A stretch of 7,267 bases of DNA from Bacteroidota bacterium (GCA_023488865.1 JAMDDG010000459.1:1-7267), one strand, 5' to 3'; shown: positions 1 through 6,256, counted from the first letter of the stretch. The notes: a model not told the origin generated them from the sequence alone. Made by a program: numbers and translations.

Positions 1-862
1 TTCCCATACCGATGGCCCCGACATAATGGGGCGTTCCCGCTTCAAATTTGAAAGGAAGTTCATTGTATGTGGTTTTTTCAAAGGTCACGCGGTCTATCAT
101 CTCGCCACCGCCCAGAAACGGGGGCATAGCATCCAGCCATTTGCGTTTTCCATACAAAACGCCAACCCCGGTAGGACCATAAATTTTGTGTCCGGAGAAG
201 GCAAAGAAATCGCAGTCAAGATCCTGTACGTCAATGGGGATATGAGGAACGCTCTGTGCCCCGTCGATCAGGACCGGCAAATTGTGAAGATGCGCCACCC
301 GGATCAACTCCTTGATTGGATTTACTGTACCGAGGGTGTTGGAGACATGGGTTACTGCAATTATTTTGGTACGATCCGAAATCAGCGTTTCCAGCAATTC
401 AACTTTGAGCTCTCCACTGTCTGCGAATGGTATTACTTTGAGGATGGCCTTGTGCCGTTCGCAGGCCATCTGCCAGGGAACGATATTGGCGTGATGCTCC
501 ATCTCGGTTACGATAATTTCATCTCCGGCGGATAGAAATTTTTCGCAAAATGAGTGTGCCACCAGGTTGATCGATTCGGTGGTGCCATGGGTGAAAATGA
601 TCTCTTCCCGCTCTTTGGCGTGGATAAAATCTTTCACAATATCACGTGCGGCTTCGTAAGCCTCTGTCGTTTTGATAGCATGGGCATGGGTTCCGCGGTG
701 GATGTTGGCATTGGTCTCGATGGAATATTCCCTGATTTTTTCGATGACAGGAATTGGGCGTTGCGCCGTAGCGGCATTGTCAAAATAGACCCATGGACGG
801 TTGTTGACAGTCTGGTCGAGAATAGGGAAATCTTTTCTAATATCTTGATAATTAAAACTCAT
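1..862 (-). CDS. sufS: SufS cysteine desulfurase, C-terminus cut by window edge
   Basis: This is a PLP-dependent class V aminotransferase-fold enzyme (group II cysteine desulfurase). It takes sulfur from L-cysteine, releasing alanine, and feeds it as persulfide to the SufBCD scaffold in the cytoplasm. The ATG is at 862-860, and 287 codons are open to the window edge with no stop. Residues expected from E. coli SufS fall at the same numbers: H123 in EMEHHAN (stacks on PLP), D200 and Q203 in LIDGAQS, and H225-K226 in SGHKIYGPTG, where K226 is the Schiff-base lysine. The RFEAGTP-type motif appears near residues 273-278 as KFEAGTP. The family is about 405 residues, so roughly 115-120 are missing, including the loop with the catalytic cysteine (C364 in E. 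coli). The gene is last of the visible suf genes and lies 193 bp after sufD, a gap filled by repeat copy A. No promoter box was recognised in that gap, so cotranscription is likely. Confidence 0.96.
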   Translation of the reverse strand, partial: MSFNYQDIRKDFPILDQTVNNRPWVYFDNAATAQRPIPVIEKIREYSIETNANIHRGTHAHAIKTTEAYEAARDIVKDFIHAKEREEIIFTHGTTESINLVAHSFCEKFLSAGDEIIVTEMEHHANIVPWQMACERHKAILKVIPFADSGELKVELLETLISDRTKIIAVTHVSNTLGTVNPIKELIRVAHLHNLPVLIDGAQSVPHIPIDVQDLDCDFFAFSGHKIYGPTGVGVLYGKRKWLDAMPPFLGGGEMIDRVTFEKTTYNELPFKFEAGTPHYVGAIGMG

Positions 863-925
863 CGTCCGTTAAATTTATTTTTTCGATTCGAGACTATCAC
901 GATTCACGTACCCGGGGTTCCGTTT

Positions 926-944
926 CACAGGGCGTTGCCCTGTG
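926..944 (-). other. Hairpin 2 of repeat copy A
   Basis: Perfect 8-bp inverted repeat CACAGGGC/GCCCTGTG with a 3-base loop. The same stem with a different loop base occurs in copy C at 6453-6471. In the suf transcript it would form a stable stem about 65-80 nt before the sufS start codon. Confidence 0.85.
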
Positions 945-953
945 CTGATATGT

Positions 954-972
954 ATTCGGCCTTCAGCCGAAT
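954..972 (-). other. Hairpin 1 of repeat copy A
   Basis: A 7-bp inverted repeat ATTCGGC/GCCGAAT around a 5-base loop. The counterpart in copy C (6426-6442) keeps the inner six pairs and loses the outer one. Confidence 0.8.
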
Positions 973-1055
973 TTATGTTTCTCATATTCTCCGTACTCAT
1001 CTTCCCTTCGCCCACTCTCCCCGTCGTTCCAGTCGTCTCCGTCCCTCCTTCTTTC

Positions 1056-2426
1056 CTACCGGATGCATTCCAGTTTGCAGTCGTGGCACCTCGAAACCTC
1101 GCCTCTCAATCTTTTGTTGACCAGTTTGTCAATGCTTTGGCGCAGCGGTTCGACCCGGATGTTGGCAAGGACTTCATGCGCATAAGCGAACATTAGCATC
1201 AGCCTGGCCTCTTTTTCGTTGATCCCGCGGGTTTGCAGGTAAAACAGGGCTTCTTCGTTGATCTGTCCAACGGTAGCGCCGTGCGAACATTTTACATCAT
1301 CGTTGTCGATTACTAATTGCGGCTTGGTGTTCATTTTGGCCGCCTTGGTCATCAATACACTGTTGTTGCGCTGATAGGCCACCGTTTTTTTTGCTCCCGG
1401 CATCACGTGAATTTTTCCGGTAAATGCGCCGGTTGAATTGTCATCGAGTATGTTTTTGAAAATTTGGTTGCTTTGACAACCCGGTTGCGAATGTTCAACT
1501 GAGGTGAAATTATCACAATGCTGGTCTTTGTCGGTCAGGGCCAGTCCGTAAAGGGCTGCGTTGGCATGTTCTCCCTGCAGGTCCACATGCAGATGGTTGC
1601 GGGTGATGCCGCCGTGCAGGTTGATCGTGTTGGTGATCAGCTCTGAATTTCGTTCCTGCCGGACAAAAAGTCCGTTCAGATAGGCAGTCCCGTTGTGGAG
1701 GTTTTGAATGCCATAGATATCAACAATTGCATCTTCCGCCAGGTGTACCTCTGTCAGATAGTTGGCAATGTAGCTTTGAACTGCCAGCGTATGGTCGCAA
1801 AACATCAGCTTGACCCTGGCATTTTTTCCAACCAGTACCAGGTTCCGCTGGGTGACATACAAATCCTCTTCACTTCGCAAAAGGTCGATGATTTGGATGG
1901 GTTTTTCAATTACAACATTGTCAGGAATATAAATAAAAACGCCATCCTGCGCGAAAGCGCTGTTGAGCGCTACCAATGGGTCTTTGGACAGGTCCGCGAT
2001 GCGGCCATAATATTTTTCAACCAATGCAGTATCCTCTTTAATGGCCCTTTTCATACTTTTAATGATGGTACCCTTGGGAAACTGATCCGTTTTATTCAAA
2101 TCAAAATACCAGCCGTTTACATGAAACAGGATATGGGTGTCAAACTCCGGTACGTCGCAGGTAAAGACCTCCTGCATATCAAAATCGAAAGAGGTTGGAT
2201 TGAAAGCCCGTTTGTAGTTTTCTAATGAAAACAGCTTCGTAAGATCGGTGTATTTGTAATTCTCGACTTTTCTGTCGGGAATGCCCATGCGTTGGAATGC
2301 TGCCAGAGCCCGTTCCCGATCGTTTTTTAGAAAATCGGGAGCATTTTCATTCAAAAACGCGATATTTTCCAAAAAAAGAGCGGTAAGTCGCTGAACTGCA
2401 GATTCAGAAGTTGTTATGTCTGTCAT
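1056..2426 (-). CDS. sufD: SufD, Fe-S cluster scaffold subunit
   Basis: SufD pairs with SufB in the SufBC2D complex, on which iron and persulfide sulfur are assembled into an Fe-S cluster. The protein is 456 residues; the start chosen is the ATG at 2426-2424, four bases after the sufC stop. The open frame continues upstream inside sufC, but that extension is unlike SufD. The C-terminal beta-helix core is clear: NTKPQL at 366-371, DDVKCSHGATVGQI at 376-389 and FYLQTRGI at 395-402. C380 and H382 match E. coli C358 and H360, and the latter is the SufD residue placed at the SufB-SufD cluster-building interface. The protein ends with a compact cysteine tail, RCHDCKLEC (C447, C450, C454), which I do not recall in the E. 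coli protein. Close spacing indicates translational coupling with sufC. The stop codon coincides with the start of repeat copy A. Confidence 0.96.
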   Translation of the reverse strand: MTDITTSESAVQRLTALFLENIAFLNENAPDFLKNDRERALAAFQRMGIPDRKVENYKYTDLTKLFSLENYKRAFNPTSFDFDMQEVFTCDVPEFDTHILFHVNGWYFDLNKTDQFPKGTIIKSMKRAIKEDTALVEKYYGRIADLSKDPLVALNSAFAQDGVFIYIPDNVVIEKPIQIIDLLRSEEDLYVTQRNLVLVGKNARVKLMFCDHTLAVQSYIANYLTEVHLAEDAIVDIYGIQNLHNGTAYLNGLFVRQERNSELITNTINLHGGITRNHLHVDLQGEHANAALYGLALTDKDQHCDNFTSVEHSQPGCQSNQIFKNILDDNSTGAFTGKIHVMPGAKKTVAYQRNNSVLMTKAAKMNTKPQLVIDNDDVKCSHGATVGQINEEALFYLQTRGINEKEARLMLMFAYAHEVLANIRVEPLRQSIDKLVNKRLRGEVSRCHDCKLECIR

Positions 2427-2430
2427 GGTA

Positions 2431-3183
2431 TTATTCTCCCAGCTCTTTTTTGATCCAGTCGTAGCCTTTTTCTTCCAGTTCAAGCACCAGCTCTTTGCCA
2501 GCCGATTTGACAATCTGGCCTTTGTAAAGCACATGTACAAAATCCGGAACGATATAATCGAGCAACCGCTGGTAATGCGTTACCACGATGGTCGCATTTT
2601 CGGGCTTTTTCAGTAAGTTGACCCCGTTGGCCACGATGCGCAGGGCGTCAATATCGAGTCCGCTGTCGGTCTCATCCAGGATGGCCAGTTTCGGTTCAAG
2701 CATGGCCATCTGGAAGATCTCGTTCTTCTTCTTTTCACCTCCCGAAAAACCTTCGTTGACGGAGCGGTTGGTAAGTTGTGAGTCGATCTGGACCATCTCT
2801 TTTTTCTCGCGCATCACTTTAAGGAAATCTCCGGCAGAGAGCTCCTTCAATTGATGGTATTTGCGCGATTCGTTTACGGCGGTCTTTAAAAAGTTGATCA
2901 TACTGACGCCGGGTATCTCTACCGGATACTGGAAACTCAGAAAGAGCCCCTCTTTGGCCCGCACATCTGCAGTCATTGAGAGAAGGTCTTTCCCGTTAAA
3001 GGTAACCTCTCCTTTGGTGACTTCGAAACTGGTGTTACCGGCTAACACATTGGCCAGCGTACTCTTTCCCGAGCCGTTGGGCCCCATGATGGCATGTACT
3101 TCTCCGGCATTTATAGTAAGGTTGATGCCCCGTAAAATCTCTTTTCCCTCTACGCTGGCATGTAAATCTTTGATGATAAGCAT
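2431..3183 (-). CDS. sufC: SufC, ABC-type ATPase of the SUF scaffold
   Basis: SufC is a cytoplasmic, soluble ABC-family ATPase. It binds SufB and SufD and powers the conformational change needed for cluster assembly; it is not a transporter subunit. At 250 residues it has the normal length (about 248). Motifs in order are Walker A GPNGSGKST at 34-42, the Q-loop at Q85 (FQYP), the signature SGGEKKKNE at 147-155, Walker B LAILDE with catalytic E171, the ETDSGLDIDAL stretch at 171-181 that is typical of SufC, and the H-loop at H203. The variant signature SGGEKKK rather than SGGQ also separates SufC from transporter ATPases such as the one at 6656. The ATG at 3183 is preceded by an A/T-rich stretch without a Shine-Dalgarno sequence. 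The gene is separated from sufB by 106 bp, which is occupied by a 34-codon ORF ending one base before this start. Confidence 0.98.
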   Translation of the reverse strand: MLIIKDLHASVEGKEILRGINLTINAGEVHAIMGPNGSGKSTLANVLAGNTSFEVTKGEVTFNGKDLLSMTADVRAKEGLFLSFQYPVEIPGVSMINFLKTAVNESRKYHQLKELSAGDFLKVMREKKEMVQIDSQLTNRSVNEGFSGGEKKKNEIFQMAMLEPKLAILDETDSGLDIDALRIVANGVNLLKKPENATIVVTHYQRLLDYIVPDFVHVLYKGQIVKSAGKELVLELEEKGYDWIKKELGE

Positions 3184-3184
3184 A

Positions 3185-3289
3185 CTAAATATTATTACAA
3201 ATAATAAGAACCAATATGATGAGGCTGTTTGGTAAAATCAACCAAATGCCTGAATTCCGAATCCCTGTTTCTCCGTTTCTTTTTTTCAT
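3185..3289 (-). CDS. Possible 34-residue small hydrophobic protein between sufB and sufC
   Basis: I do not recognise this ORF. Reading on the minus strand, its ATG (3289-3287) directly follows the sufB TAA (3292-3290), and its TAG (3187-3185) lies one base before the sufC ATG, so it fills the intergenic gap exactly. The predicted peptide begins with a basic stretch (MKKRNGETGIRN) and ends with a strongly hydrophobic half (residues 15-31, IWLILPNSLIILVLIIC), which would fit a single membrane-spanning or membrane-inserting segment. Translation could be coupled to sufB termination. Against this, the hydrophobic codons come from an A/T-rich stretch of the kind often found before Bacteroidota starts, and the first half contains a purine-rich run (GAAACGGAGAAACAG) that resembles one just before repeat copy C. 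It may therefore be chance or repeat-derived. Confidence 0.25.
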   Translation of the reverse strand: MKKRNGETGIRNSGIWLILPNSLIILVLIICNNI

Positions 3290-4735
3290 TTACCCAACAC
3301 TTCCCTCCAGACTGATCTGAAGAAGCTTTTGGGCTTCTACTGCAAATTCCATCGGCAGTTTGTTGATCACCTCGCGGGCATAACCGTTCACGATCATGCC
3401 AATGGCATCCTGCGTGGAGATACCACGCTGGTTGCAATAGAAAATCTGATCCTCCCCGATTTTGGAGGTGGTCGCCTCATGTTCGACTACCGAATTCTGG
3501 TTCCCCACTTCAATGTAGGGGAAAGTATGCGCCCCGCAGTGATCGCCCAACAAAAGGGAGTCGCACTGTGAATAATTCCGGGCATTTTCCGCTTTGGCTG
3601 CCACCCGCACCAATCCCCGGTAGGAGTTGGAACTGTGACCGGCTGAAATCCCTTTGGAAACAATGGTGCTTTTGGTATTTTTTCCCAGGTGGATCATTTT
3701 GGTGCCGGTATCGGCCTGCTGGTAGTTGTTGGTAAGCGCCACCGAGTTGAATTCTGCCACCGAATTGTCTCCCATAAGGATGCAACTGGGGTATTTCCAG
3801 GTGATCGCAGATCCGGTTTCTACCTGGTTCCAGTAGATTTTGGAAGATTCGCCCTTGCACATCCCCCGTTTGGTGACGAAGTTGTAGATACCTCCAACCC
3901 CTTCCTTGTTTCCGGGATACCAGTTTTGGACGGTAGAATATTTTACCTCTGCGCGGTCCAGCGCAATGATTTCGACGACAGCAGCATGCAACTGGTTTTC
4001 ATCCCGCATGGGGGCCGTACAACCTTCCAGATAGGAAACGTAGCTGTCAGCGTCGGCGATAATCAGGGTTCGCTCAAACTGGCCGGTATTCCTGGCGTTG
4101 ATCCTGAAATAGGTAGATAGTTCCATGGGACATCTCACCCCTTTCGGGATATAGACAAAGGAACCGTCGGAGAAAACCGCGCAGTTGAGGGCTGCAAAAA
4201 AGTTGTCGTTGGGCGGAACGACCATTCCCAGGTATTTTTGCACCAGATCGGGATGGTGTTTTACCGCCTCGCTGAAGGAACAGAAAATAATCCCCAGCTC
4301 CGCCAGGTTCTCTTTAAAAGTGGTCTTCACTGAAACACTGTCCATCACCGCATCCACAGCCACACCGGCTAACATCTTTTGCTCTTCCAGCGGGATGCCC
4401 AGTTTGGCAAAAGTGCTTAGCAGCTCAGGATCGACTTCGTTGAGATTTTCATATTTTGGTTGTTGACGTGGCGCTGCATAATAGATAATATCCTGGTAAT
4501 CAATTTCAGGGATCTTCAGTTGCGCCCAATGTGGCATCTCCATCGTCAACCAATTGCGGTAAGCTTTCAGGCGAAATTCGAGCATGAATTCAGGCTCCTC
4601 TTTTTTGGCAGAGATAATCCTGACCACCTCTTCACTTAACCCTCTCGGGATTGAATCGGTTTCAATATCCGTCACGAAGCCAAAATGGTAATCGCGGCTG
4701 GTTACTTCATTTAATAATTTATTTTGGTCGTCCAT
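3290..4735 (-). CDS. sufB: SufB, Fe-S cluster scaffold subunit
   Basis: SufB is the core scaffold of SufBC2D. It accepts persulfide sulfur from SufS (through SufE or SufU-type partners elsewhere) and helps hold the nascent cluster. The protein is 481 residues against 495 in E. coli, with the difference N-terminal. Diagnostic stretches are SYLEGCTAPMRDENQLHAA from 231 (C239 aligns with the proposed sulfur-accepting C254 of E. coli), SQCDSLLLGDHCGAH from 389 (C391 aligns with C405), VEHEATTSKIGEDQ from 417 (E418, H419 and E420 align with E432, H433 and E434) and the classic C-terminus AVEAQKLLQISLE. All residues considered essential are kept. This is the first gene of the minus-strand operon; nothing coding separates it from the divergent thiL. 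Its probable promoter lies about 145 bp upstream, leaving a long leader with a short repeated motif. Confidence 0.98.
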   Translation of the reverse strand: MDDQNKLLNEVTSRDYHFGFVTDIETDSIPRGLSEEVVRIISAKKEEPEFMLEFRLKAYRNWLTMEMPHWAQLKIPEIDYQDIIYYAAPRQQPKYENLNEVDPELLSTFAKLGIPLEEQKMLAGVAVDAVMDSVSVKTTFKENLAELGIIFCSFSEAVKHHPDLVQKYLGMVVPPNDNFFAALNCAVFSDGSFVYIPKGVRCPMELSTYFRINARNTGQFERTLIIADADSYVSYLEGCTAPMRDENQLHAAVVEIIALDRAEVKYSTVQNWYPGNKEGVGGIYNFVTKRGMCKGESSKIYWNQVETGSAITWKYPSCILMGDNSVAEFNSVALTNNYQQADTGTKMIHLGKNTKSTIVSKGISAGHSSNSYRGLVRVAAKAENARNYSQCDSLLLGDHCGAHTFPYIEVGNQNSVVEHEATTSKIGEDQIFYCNQRGISTQDAIGMIVNGYAREVINKLPMEFAVEAQKLLQISLEGSVG

Positions 4736-4746
4736 TGAGAATAGTG

Positions 4747-4775
4747 CCTAAAGTGAACTAAAGCGTCTAAAGTGC
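4747..4775. repeat. Three tandem CTAAAGYG units in the sufB leader
   Basis: CTAAAGTG occurs at 4748-4755, CTAAAGCG at 4758-4765 and CTAAAGTG at 4767-4774 on the plus strand, with unit starts 10 and 9 bases apart. On the sufB mRNA the units read CACTTTAG-like and sit about 12-40 nt before the sufB start codon. Near-helical spacing would suit a protein binding one face of DNA, and the position would also suit an RNA-level element. I know of no named regulator that binds this sequence, and it may simply be an old microsatellite-like expansion. Confidence 0.5.
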
Positions 4776-4874
4776 TTAAAATATCTTAGGGTCTCCAAAT
4801 TTTGAGTACCTCTAACTGTTGATACTTCGAACAGCCTGTCCTGTATACGAATTTTTAATAAGACTGGATACAAA

Positions 4875-4906
4875 TTGGTGCAAAGATATAAAATGCACTA
4901 TTTTTG
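4875..4906 (+). promoter_or_regulatory. Probable thiL promoter, Bacteroidota type
   Basis: The -7 box TATTTTTG at 4899-4906 matches TAnnTTTG exactly, and a TTG at 4875-4877 lies 21 bp upstream of it, the right distance for a -33 element. Transcription would start around 4911-4913, leaving a leader of about 28 nt before the thiL ATG at 4940. The site overlaps the divergent suf -7 box (4881-4888), so the two promoters may compete for polymerase. The match also argues against using the TTG at 4904, which sits inside this box, as a thiL start. Confidence 0.55.
4881..4888 (-). promoter_or_regulatory. Probable suf operon -7 promoter box (TATCTTTG)
   Basis: The minus strand reads TATCTTTG here, a perfect match to the Bacteroidota -7 consensus TAnnTTTG. 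It is the only such match between thiL and sufB in that orientation. Transcription would begin near 4875 and give a leader of about 140 nt before the sufB ATG. No clear TTG/TTTG -33 element stands at the expected 19-21 bp upstream (inside the thiL promoter and leader), so the call rests on the -7 box and position alone. Confidence 0.45.
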
Positions 4907-4939
4907 ACGTCTGATTTGATAATTAAATCTGTATTAAAC

Positions 4940-5989
4940 ATGGCAATAGATAGGGGAAAGAGTGGCGAACTGGCTGAAATAGGGGAGTTTGGACTAATAA
5001 AAAGAATAACTGCCGAAGCAAAAATAAAAAATGAAAGTACCCTGAAAGGCGTAGGCGACGATGCAGCCGTACTCAATTATCCTGGTAAGAGAGTTGTAGT
5101 TTCGACCGATTTGCTGATGGAAGGGATCCATTTCAACCTGGTGTATGTCCCCCTGAAACATCTGGGATACAAAGCAGTATCAGTCAATGTCAGCGATATT
5201 TGTGCCATGAATGCCATTCCACGGCAAATAACTGTCTCTATTGCCATCTCTTCCAAATTTACGGTTGAGGCGATCGATGAGCTGTATGCGGGAATCCACC
5301 TGGCCTGCGGGCATTATGGCGTTGATCTGGTGGGAGGCGACACAACCTCCTCACTCACAGGCCTAACAATTTCCATTACGGCAATTGGCGAGGCCGATGA
5401 AGCCGATCTGGTCTACCGCAGCGGAGCAAAACCAACCGATCTTTTGTGCGTAACCGGCGATTTGGGCGGCGCCTACCTCGGACTTCAGCTCCTTGAAAGG
5501 GAAAACGAACTTTTCCGGTTGAACCCGACTGTCCAGCCACAGCTTTCCGGGTACGATTATATTTTGGGAAGGCAGCTCAAACCAGAAGCCCGGGTCGATA
5601 TGAGGGAGATCTTCAAATCCTTGAACGTCAAGCCTACCTCCATGATTGATATCTCGGATGGCCTCTCATCCGAGATTCTGCACCTTTGCGAGGATTCGGG
5701 CGTAGGTTGCCGCCTGTATGAAGAACGGCTCAGTTTCGATCCCCAGGTGCAGAAAATGGCGGAGGAGATTAACATCAACCCTTTGGTAGCAGCCCTGAAC
5801 GGCGGCGAGGATTATGAGCTTTTGTTTACCATCCCGGTCCAGGACCATGACAAGGTACGGAACCATCCTGACATTACCATGATTGGCCACATGACCAAAA
5901 AGGAAGAGGGAGCTGTGTTGGTAACATCCGGAGGAGTTCAGGAAATCCCGCTTCAGGCACAGGGGTGGAATCCGTTGAAGAACGACTAG
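4940..5989 (+). CDS. thiL: ThiL, thiamine-monophosphate kinase
   Basis: ThiL phosphorylates thiamine monophosphate with ATP to make thiamine pyrophosphate, the last step of cofactor synthesis, in the cytoplasm. From the ATG at 4940 the protein has 349 residues (E. coli about 325). It shows the PurM/ThiL superfamily motifs in order: KGVGDDAAVL at 36-45 and STDLLMEGIHF at 55-65 (metal and nucleotide-phosphate binding acidic residues), VGGDTTSS at 131-138, MIDISDGLSSEILHL at 235-249 and NGGEDYELLF at 287-296. The ATG is preferred to an in-frame TTG at 4904, because that TTG lies in the predicted promoter and would add 12 residues not expected for the family. The gene stands alone, divergent from suf. 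Its last two codons and its stop (AAC GAC TAG) are shared with a sequence repeated in copy C at 6257-6265, so the 3' end merges into repeat copy B. Confidence 0.97.
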   Translation: MAIDRGKSGELAEIGEFGLIKRITAEAKIKNESTLKGVGDDAAVLNYPGKRVVVSTDLLMEGIHFNLVYVPLKHLGYKAVSVNVSDICAMNAIPRQITVSIAISSKFTVEAIDELYAGIHLACGHYGVDLVGGDTTSSLTGLTISITAIGEADEADLVYRSGAKPTDLLCVTGDLGGAYLGLQLLERENELFRLNPTVQPQLSGYDYILGRQLKPEARVDMREIFKSLNVKPTSMIDISDGLSSEILHLCEDSGVGCRLYEERLSFDPQVQKMAEEININPLVAALNGGEDYELLFTIPVQDHDKVRNHPDITMIGHMTKKEEGAVLVTSGGVQEIPLQAQGWNPLKND

Positions 5990-6025
5990 GACGACGGGGA
6001 TGACTGGGACGATGGGGATGACTGG
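5990..6025 (+). repeat. 18-bp tandem duplication in copy B
   Basis: Two adjacent 18-bp units (5990-6007 and 6008-6025) differ at one base: GACGACGGGGATGACTGG then GACGATGGGGATGACTGG. Copy C has a single unit at 6266-6283, so the leader varies in unit number between copies. Slipped-strand expansion is the simplest explanation. Confidence 0.85.
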
Positions 6026-6115
6026 AAGATGAGCGCTGGGAAAATGAGAAGACGAGAGGGAGAAGGGGCGAGCACGGCTCCGGGGTTTAGCCACGTAGTG
6101 GCGAAATGTTGATAG

Positions 6116-6144
6116 CCAGGGGTGGAGCGTAGCGGAACCCCTGG
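6116..6144 (+). other. Hairpin 2 of repeat copy B
   Basis: Perfect 8-bp inverted repeat CCAGGGGT/ACCCCTGG around a 13-base loop containing GGAGCGTAGCGG. The loop word GAGCGTAGCG has a counterpart, GAGCGAAGTG, in copy C at 6399-6408, placed there before hairpin 1 instead of inside hairpin 2. Confidence 0.8.
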
Positions 6145-6166
6145 TAAATGAATCCCGATCGAACCG

Positions 6167-6214
6167 CCGTCCGCAGTAGTATTTTGAAAAATGAGATTAG
6201 ATTGTTTCGGACGG
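6167..6214 (+). other. Spaced 7-bp inverted repeat between copies B and C
   Basis: CCGTCCG at 6167-6173 and CGGACGG at 6208-6214 are exact inverted repeats separated by 34 A/T-rich bases. It could be a long-loop stem or a worn inverted-repeat end. The rest of 6160-6256 shows no gene and no further signal, only a purine-rich run (6238-6256) leading into copy C. Confidence 0.35.
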
Positions 6215-6256
6215 AAAGGGCAAATAATGAAAGAAGAATGAAACGAGAAACAGAGA

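Larger units (their letters stand above)
896..1055 (-). repeat. Repeat copy A: purine-rich leader, two hairpins and tail between sufD and sufS
   Basis: Read on the minus strand directly after the sufD stop, the element has four parts. First is a purine-rich leader (1055-985) with words such as GACGACTGGA and GAGAGTGGGCGA that recur in copies B and C. Next comes hairpin 1 (972-954, 7-bp stem ATTCGGC/GCCGAAT, 5-nt loop), then a linker (953-945), then hairpin 2 (944-926, 8-bp stem CACAGGGC/GCCCTGTG, 3-nt loop). A tail at 920-896 matches the end of copy B in 20 of 25 positions. The stretch 972-926 is nearly identical to 6424-6471. Neither hairpin is followed by a T-run, so these are not simple intrinsic terminators. 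The family resembles REP/BIME elements in form; kinship with RAYT-mobilised REPs is inference only. Confidence 0.85.
5981..6159 (+). repeat. Repeat copy B: downstream of and overlapping the thiL 3' end
   Basis: The element begins inside the last codons of thiL. Its purine-rich leader (about 5981-6070) shares AACGACTAGGA and then an exact 31-bp block (6020-6050) with copy C. Two hairpins follow. Hairpin 1 is at 6090-6102 (GCCAC/GTGGC, 3-nt loop). Hairpin 2 is at 6116-6144 (CCAGGGGT/ACCCCTGG, 13-nt loop). They are joined by GAAATGTTGATAG. The tail 6135-6159 matches the tail of copy A. The hairpin stems differ in sequence from those of copies A and C, while the layout and linker are alike, so this is a distinct subtype. 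There is no T-run after either stem. Confidence 0.8.

Noticed and set aside
926..972. Intrinsic terminator pair after sufD
   Set aside because: Neither stem is followed by a T-run on the minus strand, and near-identical stems recur in copy C away from a gene end.
554..1196. Plus-strand ORFs opposite sufS, the sufD-sufS gap and the sufD 3' end
   Set aside because: They run antisense to sufS and sufD and through repeat copy A, with no recognisable domain.
1695..4466. Several long plus-strand ORFs opposite sufD, sufC and sufB
   Set aside because: They are shadows of strongly conserved minus-strand genes; none has family-like motifs.
4818..4837. CTGTT/AACAG inverted repeat in the sufB leader as an operator
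   Set aside because: It has only a 5-bp stem with a 9-base gap; this is too weak to separate from chance.
4904..4939. Upstream TTG start adding 12 residues to ThiL
   Set aside because: The TTG lies inside the predicted -7 box TATTTTTG, and the extension is not expected for ThiL; the ATG at 4940 fits better.
5666..6094. 142-residue minus-strand ORF overlapping the thiL 3' half, with a PVIPIVPVIPVV-like stretch
   Set aside because: It is antisense to the well-supported thiL, and the Pro/Val-rich part is only the reverse of the GACGACGGGG tandem units.
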